The notes: generated by a model from the sequence alone, not told the origin. Shown: positions 52,830 through 62,441, counted from the stretch's first letter. The stretch is 64,000 bases of DNA from Roseiarcus sp963816065 (GCA_963816065.1 CAWFJG010000026.1:290248-354247); one strand, 5' to 3'. Numbers and translations are program-made.

Positions 52830-53445
52830 ATGAACGTGAGAACAGCTTTCCTGGCGCGGGCGGCGGCTGCGACGTTGCTCGCCGCGGCCGCTTTCCTTCC
52901 CGGCGCCTTGGCGATCGCCGAGCAGGTCGACATGAACGTCGGCGAACAGCCGGGCTATGTGCCGACGCCCGAAGAGCAGCAACTCAGCGGCGCCTATGAG
53001 CGCCAGGAGGTGTTCTTCCGCACGAGCGAGGCCCCGGGAACCGTCATCATCGACAGCAAGAACCGCTTTCTTTATCTGGTCCAGCCCGACAACCGCGCCT
53101 TGCGCTACGGGATCGGCGTCGGCCGCGACGGTTTCCAGTGGCAGGGCATCGAAAAGATTTCCCGCAAGCAGGAATGGCCGGACTGGCGACCGCCGCCGGA
53201 GATGATCGAGCGCCAGCCTTATCTGCCGCGCTTCATGGCGGGCGGTCCCGGCAACCCGCTCGGGCCTCGGGCGCATGTATCTCGGCAAGACGGTCTACCG
53301 CATCCACGGCACCAACCAGCCTCAGACGATCGGCCACGCGGTCTCGTCGGGCTGCTTCCGACTGGTCGATGACGACGTGATCGACCTCTATAATCGCGTG
53401 GCTGTCGGCACCAAAGTCGTCATCAAGCAGGCCGTCACGCTCTGA
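52830..53445 (+). CDS. L,D-transpeptidase YkuD family (one frameshift)
   Basis: Periplasmic enzyme that makes 3-3 peptidoglycan cross-links or attaches proteins. Signal peptide AFLARAAAATLLAAAAFLPG is followed by VIIDSKNRFLYLVQPDNRALRYGIGVG. After one extra G near 53,262 the text continues MYLGKTVYRIHGTNQPQTIG and AVSSGCFRLVDDDVIDLYN, giving the catalytic His-x-(n)-SSGC-x-R motif with the nucleophilic Cys. Corrected length 204 aa. ATG 52830 follows GGAGCAGAC. Confidence 0.92.
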
Positions 53446-53476
53446 TCGCGGCCGCAAGCAGGATTCGAGGCTGGTT

Positions 53477-54491
53477 ATGCGCATCTTTGCAACACTGCTC
53501 GCCGCAGCGGCGGGCGATCACGGCCGCCGGGGCGGCCGACGCCCAGACGCTGAAGACGGTGCAGGACCGCGGCAAGCTCGTCTGCGGCGTGAGCCAGGGC
53601 ATCGCCGGCTTCTCGATCAAGGACGACAAGGGCGACTGGTCCGGCTTCGACGTCGACTTCTGCCGCGCGCTCGCCGTGGCGATCTTCAACGATCCGTCCA
53701 AGATCGAGTTCGTGCCGCTCACTGCGACCGAGCGCTTCGACGCCCTCAAGGACAAGAAGATCGACGTCTTGTCGCGCAACTCGACCTGGACCATGGGACG
53801 CGAGGAGGATTCGAACATCGTGTTCGCTGGCGTCACCTACTACGACGGCCAGGCGTTCATGGTTCCGAAGTCGCGCAACGCCACCTCGGCGCTCGAGCTC
53901 GACGGAGCCAAGGTGTGCGTCCAGAAGGGCACGACGTCCGAGCAGAACGCCAAGGACTTCTTCGACGCCAATCACGTCACCTACGAGATCGTCGAGGACG
54001 ACACGGTGGCGGACATCGTGACGAACTATCTGTCAGGCAAGTGCAACGTGCTGACGACCGACGAGTCGCAACTCTTCGCGTTGCGCTCCCAATTCCCGAA
54101 GCCTGGCGACCATATGATCCTGCCGGACGTGATCTCGAAGGAGCCGCTCGGCCCGGTCGTCCGCCAGGACGACATGCAATGGTTCAATATCGTCAAGTGG
54201 ATGAACTACGCCCTGATCGACGCCGAGGAGCTAGGCGTGTCGTCGAAGACCATCGACGAGGCGCTTCACTCGCAGAAGCCGGGGGTGAAGCGGCTGGTCG
54301 GGACCGAGGGCGACCTCGGCAAGCCGCTCGGCCTGTCGAACGCCTGGGCGGCCAATGCCATCCGCGCCGTCGGCAATTACGGCGAGATCTTCGACCGCAA
54401 CGTCGGCGCGCACACCAAGCTCGGGATCCCGCGCGGCCTCAACGAACTGTGGGACAACGGCGGCATCCAGTACGCTCCGGCCGTCCAGTAA
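53477..54491 (+). CDS. Amino-acid ABC transporter substrate-binding protein (AapJ-like; one frameshift)
   Basis: Periplasmic binding protein for general L-amino-acid uptake, 337 aa corrected. One extra G near 53,510 splits the signal peptide from the rest (TLKTVQDRGKLVCGVSQGIA). Conserved parts are GFDVDFCRALAVAIF, LLSRNSTWTMGRE-like (here VLSRNSTWTMGREED), and a C-terminus ending GLNELWDNGGIQYAP. The permease and ATPase genes that normally follow (aapQMP) are absent, so it is an orphan binding protein here. Confidence 0.9.
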
Positions 54492-54506
54492 GCCGGAACG
54501 GCCGGC

Positions 54507-54773
54507 CTAATCGCAAACCCTCGTCCGACCTTGGTAGCTGCAGGTGTGGTTCGGCGCCGCGTCCTCGACGGTCGGCGGCGCCGGAGCGGCCGGAGGCGCA
54601 GGTTCTGGCCGGCTCCTCTTCGGCATCACCATGCCCTGCGCCGGTGGCGGGACCGCGATCACGGCGGGATAGCCGGGAGCGAAGAGCTGCGCTCGGGCGG
54701 ACCCCGCCGCCGCACATCCGAGCGCGACGCTCGCCACCGCGAGCAGCGCTCGCAACTCCAGCCCCTTCGCCAT
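54507..54773 (-). CDS. Small secreted proline-rich protein, 88 aa
   Basis: Signal peptide (MAKGLELRALLAVASVALGC, cleavage near ARA-QL) followed by a Pro/Ala-rich linker and a C-terminal NHTCSYQGRTRVCD with two cysteines, likely a disulfide. A C-terminal CxYxGRxRVC-type ending also occurs in another small protein of this region (56022-56222). Function unknown. Confidence 0.65.
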   Translation of the reverse strand: MAKGLELRALLAVASVALGCAAAGSARAQLFAPGYPAVIAVPPPAQGMVMPKRSRPEPAPPAAPAPPTVEDAAPNHTCSYQGRTRVCD

Positions 54774-55044
54774 GGTCTCTGAACTCCGCGCCCGCGGCGG
54801 GCGTTGTCGACTCGCCGCGGACGCCCCTCATTATCCGCCGGGCCTGTGGCTTGTCGAGCGCTGGCGGCGGATTTCCGCAGTCTTGCCTGCGTGACGTTTC
54901 TGCAACGGCGTCTGGATTTCCGTGGCGCGACCCGAAATTGCGTCGGCGGCTTCTCGCCAGCGCTTGCCCCTCGTGAACGGCTTCAATAACGATTCCTTAC
55001 CGGCGGCGCGAGGCGCAGCCCGGAGGACGCGCGAGGGGCGGCGG

Positions 55045-55881
55045 ATGAAAGGGCTGGTCAAGGCAGGATTTGCGGCGACGGCGGCGTTCGCAGCCAGCGC
55101 GGCGACAGCGGCCGATCTGCCGACCAGGAAGCCCGCGCCGGCGCCCGTGCCGGTCGTACAGGTCTCGCCCTGGCGCATCGAACTGACGGGATATGGCTGG
55201 GCGTCGAGCATCGCCGGCAATACGGGGTTTGGAGGGCTTCCGACCCTGCCCTATTACGCGCCCTTCAGCGAAGTGCTCCAGCACTTCGAGGCCGGCTTCA
55301 TGGGCTCGGTGGTAGCGTATAACAACTCGTACATTGTCGGCCTGGACGCGATCTGGTCGAGAATCGGAGGGGCGGGAACCATCAAGGTTTCGCGACTCCC
55401 GGCTGGCGCCGCCGGCGTGGATCTCACTCTGACCGAAGGCCTCGCGACCGCCTTCGGCGGGCTCAGGATTCCAGTCGGACCGCCGAACCTCTTTCTCTAT
55501 GGCACGGTCGGCGCCCGTTACACCTTCAGCGGAACGAAGCTTGCGCTCACCACGCCGCTCGGCTTCAGGACCGACCAGTCGGTCGACAAGGGTTGGGTCA
55601 ACCCGGTCGCCGGATTCGCCGCGCACTACGTTTTCAACGACCGCTGGTTCATGAACGTGTTTGGCGACCTCGGCGGATGGAGCGACAGCGCGACGGGACA
55701 GGCGCTCGCCTCGGTCGGATACAACTGGACCCAGAATTGGTCGACCACGCTCGGCTATCGCGTCTTGTACACCTATGAGAAGCAGAGCACAGGGTTCAAC
55801 GATGTTACCGGCGCCGACCGCAGCTTCCGTTACCAGCAATGGATGTATGGGCCGTTTGTCGGCGTGAAGTACAGTTTCTAG
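55045..55881 (+). CDS. Outer-membrane beta-barrel protein, 278 aa
   Basis: Starts MKGLVKAGFAATAAFAASAA with signal cleavage near TAA-ADL. Many alternating strands follow: WRIELTGYGWASSIAG, AGFMGSVVAYNNSYIVGLDA, FLYGTVGARYTFSGTKL and WSTTLGYRVLYTYEKQ. The last strand WMYGPFVGVKYSF ends in Phe. It fits the outer-membrane protein family common in Rhizobiales, with ADLP after the cleavage site as in Omp25/31-type proteins. The ligand is unknown. Confidence 0.8.
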   Translation: MKGLVKAGFAATAAFAASAATAADLPTRKPAPAPVPVVQVSPWRIELTGYGWASSIAGNTGFGGLPTLPYYAPFSEVLQHFEAGFMGSVVAYNNSYIVGLDAIWSRIGGAGTIKVSRLPAGAAGVDLTLTEGLATAFGGLRIPVGPPNLFLYGTVGARYTFSGTKLALTTPLGFRTDQSVDKGWVNPVAGFAAHYVFNDRWFMNVFGDLGGWSDSATGQALASVGYNWTQNWSTTLGYRVLYTYEKQSTGFNDVTGADRSFRYQQWMYGPFVGVKYSF

Positions 55882-56021
55882 CGCCGTTTGCGTTCGCTTC
55901 AAATTGCGCACTGTAGGCGCGATCGCTGATCGCGCCGCCGCGGCCATCCCTTCAAGGCAAATGCAGGCGCCGGCGATCGAGGTCATGCTCGACCGCCGGC
56001 GGCTTTCCCAAGTCGACCGGA

Positions 56022-56222
56022 TCAGCGGCAGACGCGCACGCCGGCGCGGTAATAGCAGTGGCGGGCCACAGGAGCGGCGTAACCGCGGTGCGTCACGGCG
56101 GCGCCGCGCGGGCCGGCGCAGCCGGCATGGTATGCGCCGCGCGCGCACACCACCGCGTTGGCGTCGGCGATGGATCCGAAGAGCAGGCCCGCAACCAATA
56201 GGGCCGAAGCGATAGTCTTCAT
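56022..56222 (-). CDS. Small secreted Cys/Arg-containing protein, 66 aa
   Basis: Signal peptide MKTIASALLVAGLLFGSIAD followed by NAVVCARGAYHAGCAGPRGA and a C-terminus HCYYRAGVRVCR. There are four cysteines in two pairs. The VCARGxYxAGCxGP stretch recurs in small exported proteins of Bradyrhizobium-like bacteria, with no known function. Confidence 0.7.
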   Translation of the reverse strand: MKTIASALLVAGLLFGSIADANAVVCARGAYHAGCAGPRGAAVTHRGYAAPVARHCYYRAGVRVCR

Positions 56223-56299
56223 GCTCGATGTCCTTGTTTGATGTCTGAACGCTTGCCCGAAACCAGCCCGGGAACGCCTACGCACGTTTGAAACGACGG

Positions 56300-56674
56300 T
56301 TACTTGTTGCCGGCCTGGGCCTTGGCGAGGGCTTCCTTGCAGCCGTCGCTGAGATCGGAGGCATGCGATTTCAGGCATTCCGCCTTGGCGCCTTTGCCCG
56401 GCTTCACGTCCCCGCAATACTGCTTCATGTCCGCTTTGCAGGCCCGCCCGACCGCAGCCGCCTTGACGATCGCGACCTGGCAATCCGTCGACAGGTCGGA
56501 GAAGTGGTCCTTGACACAGGCTTTCAGCTTGCCGCCGCCCGGCTTCACGTCGGCGCAGACCGACTTGATGTCTTTGGCGCAGGCCTTGGCCATGGCCGAC
56601 GGCGCGGCCTCCGCGGCCGTAGCCGTCATCAACAGCGCCGCGGCTAGAGCGGCGAAATAGCCCAATGTCCTCAC
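56300..56674 (-). CDS. Cysteine-rich repeat protein, 124 aa
   Basis: Exported protein with two and a half Cys-rich GLG1-type repeats: MAKACAKDIKSVCADVKPGGGKLKAC and RACKADMKQYCGDVKPGKG, each with the CxxDxxxxC-DVKPGxG pattern. The open frame extends to ATG 56689, but the codons ATG GAG GAG GGT CAG are themselves the Shine-Dalgarno region, so the GTG at 56674 (VRTLGYFAALAAALLMTATA signal) is the likely start. A second member of the family lies at 59114-59353. The function of bacterial members is unknown. Confidence 0.8.
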   Translation of the reverse strand: MRTLGYFAALAAALLMTATAAEAAPSAMAKACAKDIKSVCADVKPGGGKLKACVKDHFSDLSTDCQVAIVKAAAVGRACKADMKQYCGDVKPGKGAKAECLKSHASDLSDGCKEALAKAQAGNK

Positions 56675-56796
56675 CTGACCCTCCTCCATGGATACGCTGA
56701 CCGCGCTCGAAGCCAAACCATTGTACTCGAACGCGCGCGGCCCTAAAGCGCGTTGCAAACCCAATGCGCTCTAGACTGTTATGACGACCTCCCGGC

Positions 56797-57147
56797 TCAC
56801 TTTTCCATCATGAGCCCTTCCGCGCGGTCCTCCTTGAGCAGCACCGCGATGGCGTGAATGATCTTCTGGTCCGGTGCGCCTTGCAATAATCGATCACCTG
56901 GCGCGATCTTGCCCTTCTTGAAGTCGGCGTAGTGCTTGTGGGCCAGTCCGTTGTACCAGCCGCTGTACCAAGTCGTAAGCGCATTGGCGCCTTCCTGGTA
57001 GGTGTTGGCGACCTGGCCGCAGGTCAACGCCTGCACGTCGATATAGCCGTTGGCGTCGGCATGCGCCGAGAGGTCGACGGGATCGGCCTTGGCGGCGCCG
57101 GCGAGAGCCAGCATCGCGACAGCGGAGATCAGCAGAAACGTCTTCAT
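56797..57147 (-). CDS. HdeA/HdeB-family periplasmic protein (two compensating frameshifts)
   Basis: A 116-aa exported protein related to acid-stress chaperones. Signal MKTFLLISAVAMLALAGAAKA is followed by IDVQALTCGQVANTYQEG and ALTTWYSGWYNGLAHKHYAD. In the open frame the second conserved Cys is missing, but the adjacent frame over 56,878-56,898 reads VIDYCKAH, which restores it; opposite indels at both ends of that stretch explain this. The C-terminus KIIHAIAVLLKEDRAEGL is standard. The Cys pair forms the family's disulfide. Confidence 0.82.
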   Translation of the reverse strand: MKTFLLISAVAMLALAGAAKADPVDLSAHADANGYIDVQALTCGQVANTYQEGANALTTWYSGWYNGLAHKHYADFKKGKIAPGDRLLQGAPDQKIIHAIAVLLKEDRAEGLMMEK

Positions 57148-57332
57148 TCGGAACTCTGATTGACAAGTGTCTTACGCCGAGCGCGGTGAACTGCATGTGA
57201 ACATGCGCAAGGCTGTGGTGCACGGCCCGAATACCTGACGCTTCGCTAACCCGCACGCAACGCTTCAACTTCGTGCCTCGGAAAAGGCGCGCAGATCCGT
57301 CACGGTGCAGAGGCTCGCGAACTTCGCTTCGG

Positions 57333-57968
57333 TCAAAGCGGCGCAGGCACGACCCGATAGTAGAGGCCGTTCGCGCCATAGGCCGGCTCCAGCCAGCCGG
57401 ACGGGCACTGGTACCAGGAGCGGAGCGGGCGATGGACATAGACGCAGCCCACCGGCAGGTAGCCGTAGGTCGCGCCGACCGGCCACGCGGCGACGACCGG
57501 GGCGGAGGCCGCGGCCGCGGCGCCGACCGCCGCGGCGCCGATCGCAGCGCCCGCGGCCGCCGCGCCCCAGCCGCCATAGCCGCAGTTGTAACAGCCGCCG
57601 GCGTAGCCGTTCACGACCACAGGCTGATGGTAGTACGCGCCGTAGGCGCCCGTGTGATAGGCGCTGTACCCGTTGGTCGCCGTGCCGTGGTAGTAGCCGC
57701 CGTAGGTCGCTGCCGTGATACGCGCCGTAGCCGTTGGCCGCCGACCCGTGCATGTAGCCGCCTGCGTCGCTCTCGTGCGCGACGCCGCCGGGGCCGACCT
57801 CGGTGGCGTGCTAAACCCGCCCGCGTCCCCCTCATGATAAACGCCGCCGCCGGCCGTATGGCCCCAGCTTCCGCCAAAACCGCCGCCGCCGCGCATCCAG
57901 GCATTGGCCGGCTCGATCGCGGCTGCGACCGCAAGCGCGGCCGTCGCCGCGAGCATCAGGGCTTTCAT
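57333..57968 (-). CDS. Gly/Ala/Tyr-rich secreted protein (two compensating frameshifts)
   Basis: Signal peptide MKALMLAATAALAVAAAIEP (cleavage near ANA-W), then Gly-rich WMRGGGGFGGSWG. From about 57,812 to 57,715 the neighbouring frame reads HESDAGGYMHGSAANGYGAY, continuing the repeat pattern GGYYHGTATNGYSAYHTGAY; the open frame there is nonsense. The centre GYAGGCYNCGYGGWGAAAAG and an Ala-rich hydrophobic hairpin lead to the C-terminal WLEPAYGANGLYYRVVP. Similar proteins are frequent in Rhizobiales, with no known role. It is downstream of DUF2092 by 26 bp, same strand. Confidence 0.72.
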   Translation of the reverse strand: MKALMLAATAALAVAAAIEPANAWMRGGGGFGGSWGHTAGGGVYHEGDAGGFSTPPRSAPAASRTRATQAATCTGRRPTATARITAATYGGYYHGTATNGYSAYHTGAYGAYYHQPVVVNGYAGGCYNCGYGGWGAAAAGAAIGAAAVGAAAAASAPVVAAWPVGATYGYLPVGCVYVHRPLRSWYQCPSGWLEPAYGANGLYYRVVPAPL

Positions 57969-57994
57969 CGCATGACCTCCAGATCGACCCGCGC

Positions 57995-58892
57995 TCATGG
58001 CTTCTTCTCCGCCGGCGGCTCATTGACCTCCTTCGGCGGCGCGGCGTCTCCGGGCGGCGCGAAGCCGATATGCTCGGCTTTCAGCGCCTTGGGATTGGTG
58101 AACATCGCGGGATAGACCGGGATGTTCAGTCGCCAGTCCGAGAACATGGTCTGATAGCGTGCATGCGCCGGCTCGTTGGCATAGACGACGCGCACCTGGC
58201 GCGGCAAATGGTCGGCGACGCCGATCCACACTTCCGCCGCCACCTCGTCGCCAGCGAGCGCGATCATGTCGGTCGGCACGCCGCCAACCGCGATCGAGCG
58301 GCCGACGTAGAATGCCGACTTCAGTGTCTTGGACAGATCCGCATAAGGGTCGGAGGCGATCATGTCGGCGAAGGGAAAGTAGATTGCGGCCTTCTCCCAC
58401 GCCTCGTCGATGAGCTTGTCGAGAGTCGGCGGCGCATCGGCGACCGCGACCACGTTCTTGGAGGGCACGTAGGCCATCATGGTCTTGCCGTTGTAAGTGA
58501 ATTCGTCGGGCGTGCCGTCGCCGGGCGTAATGACGCGCAGCTTGTTCGGGGCGTTCGAGCGTCACCTCGTGGATCGAGCTGTAATAGAGCGGCTGGCCGT
58601 TGCGGGCGGCGCGCTCGTAGGTGCTGACCGCGGTGAAGGCCATGGTCCTGGCGGCCGCGAGTTTCTGGCTGGCCGCCTTGAGAATGTCGATCGCCTTCGG
58701 CTCGAGCGCAGGCGCAGCAGGCGCAGCCCGCGCGGGCGCGGCTGGCGCAGCCGCGGTCTGAGCGAGCGCAGAATGGCCGGCGAGCCCGGCCGCCAGACAC
58801 GCCGCGAGCGCGACGAGCGACGTCCTGCAGAGCGCGCGCTGACGCGCGCGCCTTTTCGATTGCGTAGTTCCTGGTCCTCGCATTCGCATCAT
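57995..58892 (-). CDS. DUF2092 periplasmic protein (one frameshift)
   Basis: A 298-aa protein after removing one extra G near 58,545 (CGCCCCGAACAAG). Signal peptide ALCRTSLVALAACLAAGLAG, an Ala/Pro linker, then PKAIDILKAASQKLAAARTMAFTAVSTYE, the lipoprotein-sorting-like start of DUF2092. Across the shift it reads LERPNKLRVITPGDGTPDEF, then TYNGKTMMAYVPSKNVVAV. The family resembles LolA/LolB folds, so lipid or lipoprotein binding is possible. It is probably an operon with the Gly/Tyr-rich gene downstream. Confidence 0.85.
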
Positions 58893-59113
58893 CCCTCCGC
58901 CGCAAATCGCGAATCGGCCGCGGCGCGCACCCTACCGGGTCGCGCTCGCCGAGTTTCCGAATTTAAGACACACGGTAACTCATGGCTTGGGCCGCAACCG
59001 AATGATCGCCCGCCGTCTGAGGCCTTCATGGCGCCCCAAAGCCCGCCAGCCGGCGGCGCGAGACGCATCGCCGCCCCTTCTTCATCGGCTCGAGCGTGAG
59101 GGACCGGTGTCGC

Positions 59114-59353
59114 TCACTTCCCCATTTTGGCCTTGAGCGCCTTCAGTTCCTTGCCGCAGCCGATGCTCACCTCGTTTTCGTGCTCCTTTAGACAGTTCTT
59201 CAGCGCGCCGCCACCCGGACGAACGCCGGGGCAAAGCCTTTCCGCGTCCGCCCTGCAATAGGCGAGCTGACCCGCTGCGAACGCGGGGGCGGACGAACCG
59301 GTGAATGCAAGAGCCACCGCCAGCATCATCGCAGCCGTAGACTTTGTTCCCAT
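59114..59353 (-). CDS. Cysteine-rich repeat protein, 79 aa
   Basis: Signal peptide MGTKSTAAMMLAVALAFTGS (cleavage near AFA-AG), then one Cys-rich repeat: YCRADAERLCPGVRPGGGALKNCLKEH and IGCGKELKALKAKMGK. This is the same family as 56300-56674 but shorter. It stands alone, with an AT-containing leader upstream. Function unknown. Confidence 0.78.
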   Translation of the reverse strand: MGTKSTAAMMLAVALAFTGSSAPAFAAGQLAYCRADAERLCPGVRPGGGALKNCLKEHENEVSIGCGKELKALKAKMGK

Positions 59354-59488
59354 GACCGTACCTCCCTAAACCTCGCCGAATCGGCGAGGCGCCGATCATA
59401 ACCGCGGCGCGACCCGAGTGAAGGGTGACGCCGCGGACCTCGGATGAGCGTCGACCGATCGGAACCGCGACTACTCTGCCATCCCGTC

Positions 59489-59698
59489 TTATCGATCCCG
59501 CTTCTTCGCCAATTCCTCCATCATCGCCTCGATCGCATCAGATGTCATGCTCGTTTCGCCGAGGTCGAAGGTGATCTTGCCAAGCGTGCCGGTGAACGCG
59601 AAGGGAGCTTGATAGTCGGCGTCGTCAACCGACGTGCCGGCGTCGAGGCCGACGTCGAACGTCTCGTCCCAGGCCCAGATGAACGGCTGGAGCCGGCG
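59489..59698 (-). pseudogene. C-terminal remnant of an arylsulfatase
   Basis: The last ~69 codons read RRLQPFIWAWDETFDVGLDA, GTSVDDADYQAPFAFTGTLG and KITFDLGE, matching the C-terminal end of bacterial arylsulfatases (DETFDVGxDxGTPV and FTGTLxKxTxxLG). Nothing upstream resembles the sulfatase catalytic domain (no C-x-P-x-R site), so this is a decayed fragment. Confidence 0.7.
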
Positions 59699-59891
59699 CC
59701 GAGGCGGTCCGGCGAAGCGTGTCCGGTCGAAAGCCAGGCGACAATCGGCCTCAGGCTGGCGACGCGCGAAGCCGCACGAAGTGCGATAGGCTCCAACGCC
59801 CTCGGTCCTCGTCCGGCCGAACCGGAAGCCAACCCGCAACCGGCGCGCCCCGCCCGGGCGCGTTGGTTGTCTCACGGAAGGGAGACATCCC

Positions 59892-60835
59892 ATGATCGAG
59901 ACTGTCGGCGTCATCGGCGCCGGAACGATGGGCCACGGCATCGCCCTCGCCTTCGCGCTGCACGGCGTCGACGTGCGGCTTTACGACGTCGCCGAGGAGC
60001 CGCTGAAGCGCGCCGTCGCCCACATCGGCGAGGCGTTGCAGACGATGGTCGAGGAGGACTACGTTGCGGCCGAGCGGGTCGAACCGACCCTGTCGCGCAT
60101 CCACGCCACCGCCGATCTCGCCTTCGCAGTCGCCGACCGCGACTACGTGCTCGAGGCCGCGCCCGAGCAGCTGTCCCTGAAACACGATCTCCTCGGTCGG
60201 CTCGACGGCCTGATGCGCCCGGAGGCGATTCTCGGCTCCAACGCCTCGAGCCTTGCGCTCGAGGCGATGGCCGAACCCTGCCGCCGTCGCGCAAGGCCCG
60301 GTTCATGGTCTGCCATTGGTTCAACCCCGGCCATTCTTATCCCGCTCGTCGAGCTCTCGTATTTCGGCAACACGTCCGAGTCGGTGTTCGACGAGGTCGC
60401 GGAACTCTACCGGCGGATCGGCAAGCAGACGATCAAGGTGCTGAAGGACGTCCCCGGCCTGGTCGCCAACCGCCTCGGGCAGGGCATCGCCCGCGAGGCG
60501 TTTTCGCTCTTCGAACGCGGCGTCGCTGATCCCGCCGACATCGACAAGGCGCTCAAATTCGGGCCGGCCTTTCGCTACGCCACGACCGGCCAGCTCGAGG
60601 TGGCCGATTTCGGCGGCCTCGACATCTGGCGCATCGTCGGCGACAACCTCCTCAAGGACATGGATAATTCGACTGAGGCCAACGCCATCCTGCACGCCGC
60701 GGTGAAGGAGGGTCGCCTCGGCGTCAAGTCCGGCCGGGAATCTTCGACTATCCGCCCGAAACGATCGCGGAAACCAAGCGCCAGTTCAATCGCCGCCTCA
60801 TCCGCCAGCTCAAGGCTTCGGCCTTTTACGTCTGA
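59892..60835 (+). CDS. 3-hydroxyacyl-CoA dehydrogenase (three frameshifts)
   Basis: NAD-dependent enzyme oxidising 3-hydroxyacyl- (or 3-hydroxybutyryl-) CoA, 314 aa corrected. It opens with MIETVGVIGAGTMGHGIALA, the NAD-binding motif. A missing base near 60,280 and an extra T near 60,341 put the catalytic segment RFMVCHWFNPGHLIPLVELS, including the active-site His, out of frame; a missing G near 60,738 shifts the last 30 residues (GIFDYPPETIAETKRQFNRR). KDVPGLVANRLGQGIAREAF is the standard dimerisation-domain motif. ATG follows GGGAGACATCCC. Confidence 0.92.
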
Positions 60836-60889
60836 AGACCGCGAGCGGCACAAGGGCCGCGATGAATTCTGGTCGATGCGCGCCCAAGA

Positions 60890-60985
60890 CCCTCAGCCGG
60901 GCCTTCGGCCCACCTTCCCCCAAAGGGGAGGGCCGGCCGCCGCTCCCCGTCGGCACAGGGAAGCCGCGAAGCGGCCGGGTGAGGG
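60890..60985. repeat. Palindromic intergenic repeat, copy 2
   Basis: Same kind of element as at 15991-16102: opens CCCTCAGCCGGGCCTTCGG, has CACCTTCCCCCAAAGGGGAGG in the middle, and closes GAAGCGGCCGGGTGAGGG. It is shorter and diverged. It lies just after the 3-hydroxyacyl-CoA dehydrogenase gene. Confidence 0.72.
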
Positions 60986-61091
60986 TTTGCGGCGGGGCGC
61001 CATTTGTAAGGCGCTGGCCGGCCGTTGAGAGCGGTCCGCCACAAGCATGTCATGACCTCGCCCCGCTTCGACGCTAAGGCGCTTTTCATCC

Positions 61092-61147
61092 CGTGGTCAT
61101 TTGAGCCGGTCGGCTTGCCGCCACGTTAAACAAGGGGCTAAAAGATC
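61092..61147 (+). ncRNA. SAM-II riboswitch upstream of metZ
   Basis: The sequence CCCGTGGTCATTTGAGCCGG, then TCGGCTTGCCGCCACGTTAA and GGGGCTAAAAG, matches the SAM-II (metA-type) aptamer. Stem P1 pairs CGTGG (61094-61098) with CCACG (61123-61127), with the conserved ATTTGA, GGCTTGC and GCTAAA strands that form the pseudoknot. It lies 65 bp before the metZ start. SAM-II controls met genes in alphaproteobacteria, usually by blocking ribosome access when SAM is abundant. Confidence 0.92.
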
Positions 61148-61211
61148 GGGGCTCCCTCAGATCGCCTCGTCCTTACGGCCCTCGGCGGCCGCCGGAGACG
61201 GAGCGACGAGG

Positions 61212-62441
61212 ATGACGAGCCCGCGCAAATCCGCGACCCCAAGACCCTCGGCCCGCGACGCAGCTCGTGCACGGCGGCACGCTGCGCTCGAGCTTCGGCG
61301 AGACCTCGGAGGCGCTGTTCCTCACCCAGGGCTATCGTCTACGACACGATGGAGCAGGCCGAGGCGCGCTTCAAGGGCGACGAGCCGGGCTTCATCTATT
61401 CGCGCTTCTCCAATCCGACCGTCGCCATGTTCGAGCAGCGCATGGCCTGCTCGAAGGCGCGGAGGCGGCGCGCGCCACGGCGAGCGGCATGGCGGCGGTG
61501 ACGGCGGCGCTGCTCGGCCAGGTCAAGGCCGGCGACCACGTCGTCGCCGCGCGGGCGCTGTTCGGCTCCTGTCTCTACGTCGTCGAGGAACTGCTGCCGC
61601 GCTTCGGCGTCGCCTCGACGCTGGTCGACGGCGCGGACCTCGACGCAATGGCGGGCCGCCGATGCGGCCGAACACCAAGACCGCTGTTTCTCGAAAGCCC
61701 GACCAACCCGGCGCTCGAAATCATCGACATCGCCGCCGTCGCCGAGATCGCGCACGCGGCGGCGCGACGCTCGTCGTCGACAATGTCTTCGCGACGCCGC
61801 TGCTGCCAGCACCGCTGCAGCTCGGCGCCGATTGCGTCGTCTATTCGGCGACCAAGCATATCGACGGCCAGGGCCGGTGCCTCGGCGGCGTCATCCTCGC
61901 CTGCGAGGAATTCATCGCCGACCACGTCCACAATTTCCTGCGCCAGACCGGTCCGCGCCTGTCGCCGTTCAACGCCTGGGTGATGCTGAAGTCGCTGGAG
62001 ACGCTGCCGGTGCGCGTCGCGCGAGCAGATGCGCGCGCCGCGCGGATCGCCGATTTTCTCGCCGGCCAGCCGGACGTCGCGCGCGTGCTCTATCCCGGCC
62101 GCGCCGACCATCCCCAGCCCGCGCTGGCGCGCCGCCAGATGAGCGGCGGCGGCACGCTCGTCGCTTCGAAGTGGCGGGCGGCAAGGCGGCCGCGTTCCGG
62201 TTCGCCAACGCGCTGTCGATCATCAAGATCTCCAACAATCTCGGCGACGCCAAGAGCCTCATCACCCATCCCGCGACGACGACCCACCAGCGCCTGACGC
62301 CCGAGCAGCGGGCCGAGCTCGGCATCGGCGAGGGGATGCTGCGACTGTCGGTCGGCCTCGAGGATCATCGACGATCTGATCGAGGACCTCATCCACGCGC
62401 TCGACCAGGCGGTGCGATCGGGCCGGAACGCGACGGAATAG
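61212..62441 (+). CDS. metZ: O-succinylhomoserine sulfhydrylase MetZ (many frameshifts)
   Basis: PLP enzyme that makes homocysteine from O-succinylhomoserine and sulfide. Read across frames the product is continuous: LVHGGTLRSSFGETSEALFL, then YDTMEQAEARFKGDEPGFIY, SRFSNPTVAMFEQRMA, EGAEAARATASGMAAVTAAL, and the PLP-lysine motif VVYSATKHIDGQGRCLGGVI. It needs at least nine single-base corrections (near 61,258, 61,338, 61,446, 61,650-61,683 [three], 61,763, 62,172 and 62,363). After these, 1,227 nt encode about 408 aa. The SAM-II riboswitch upstream supports the role in methionine synthesis. Confidence 0.9.
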
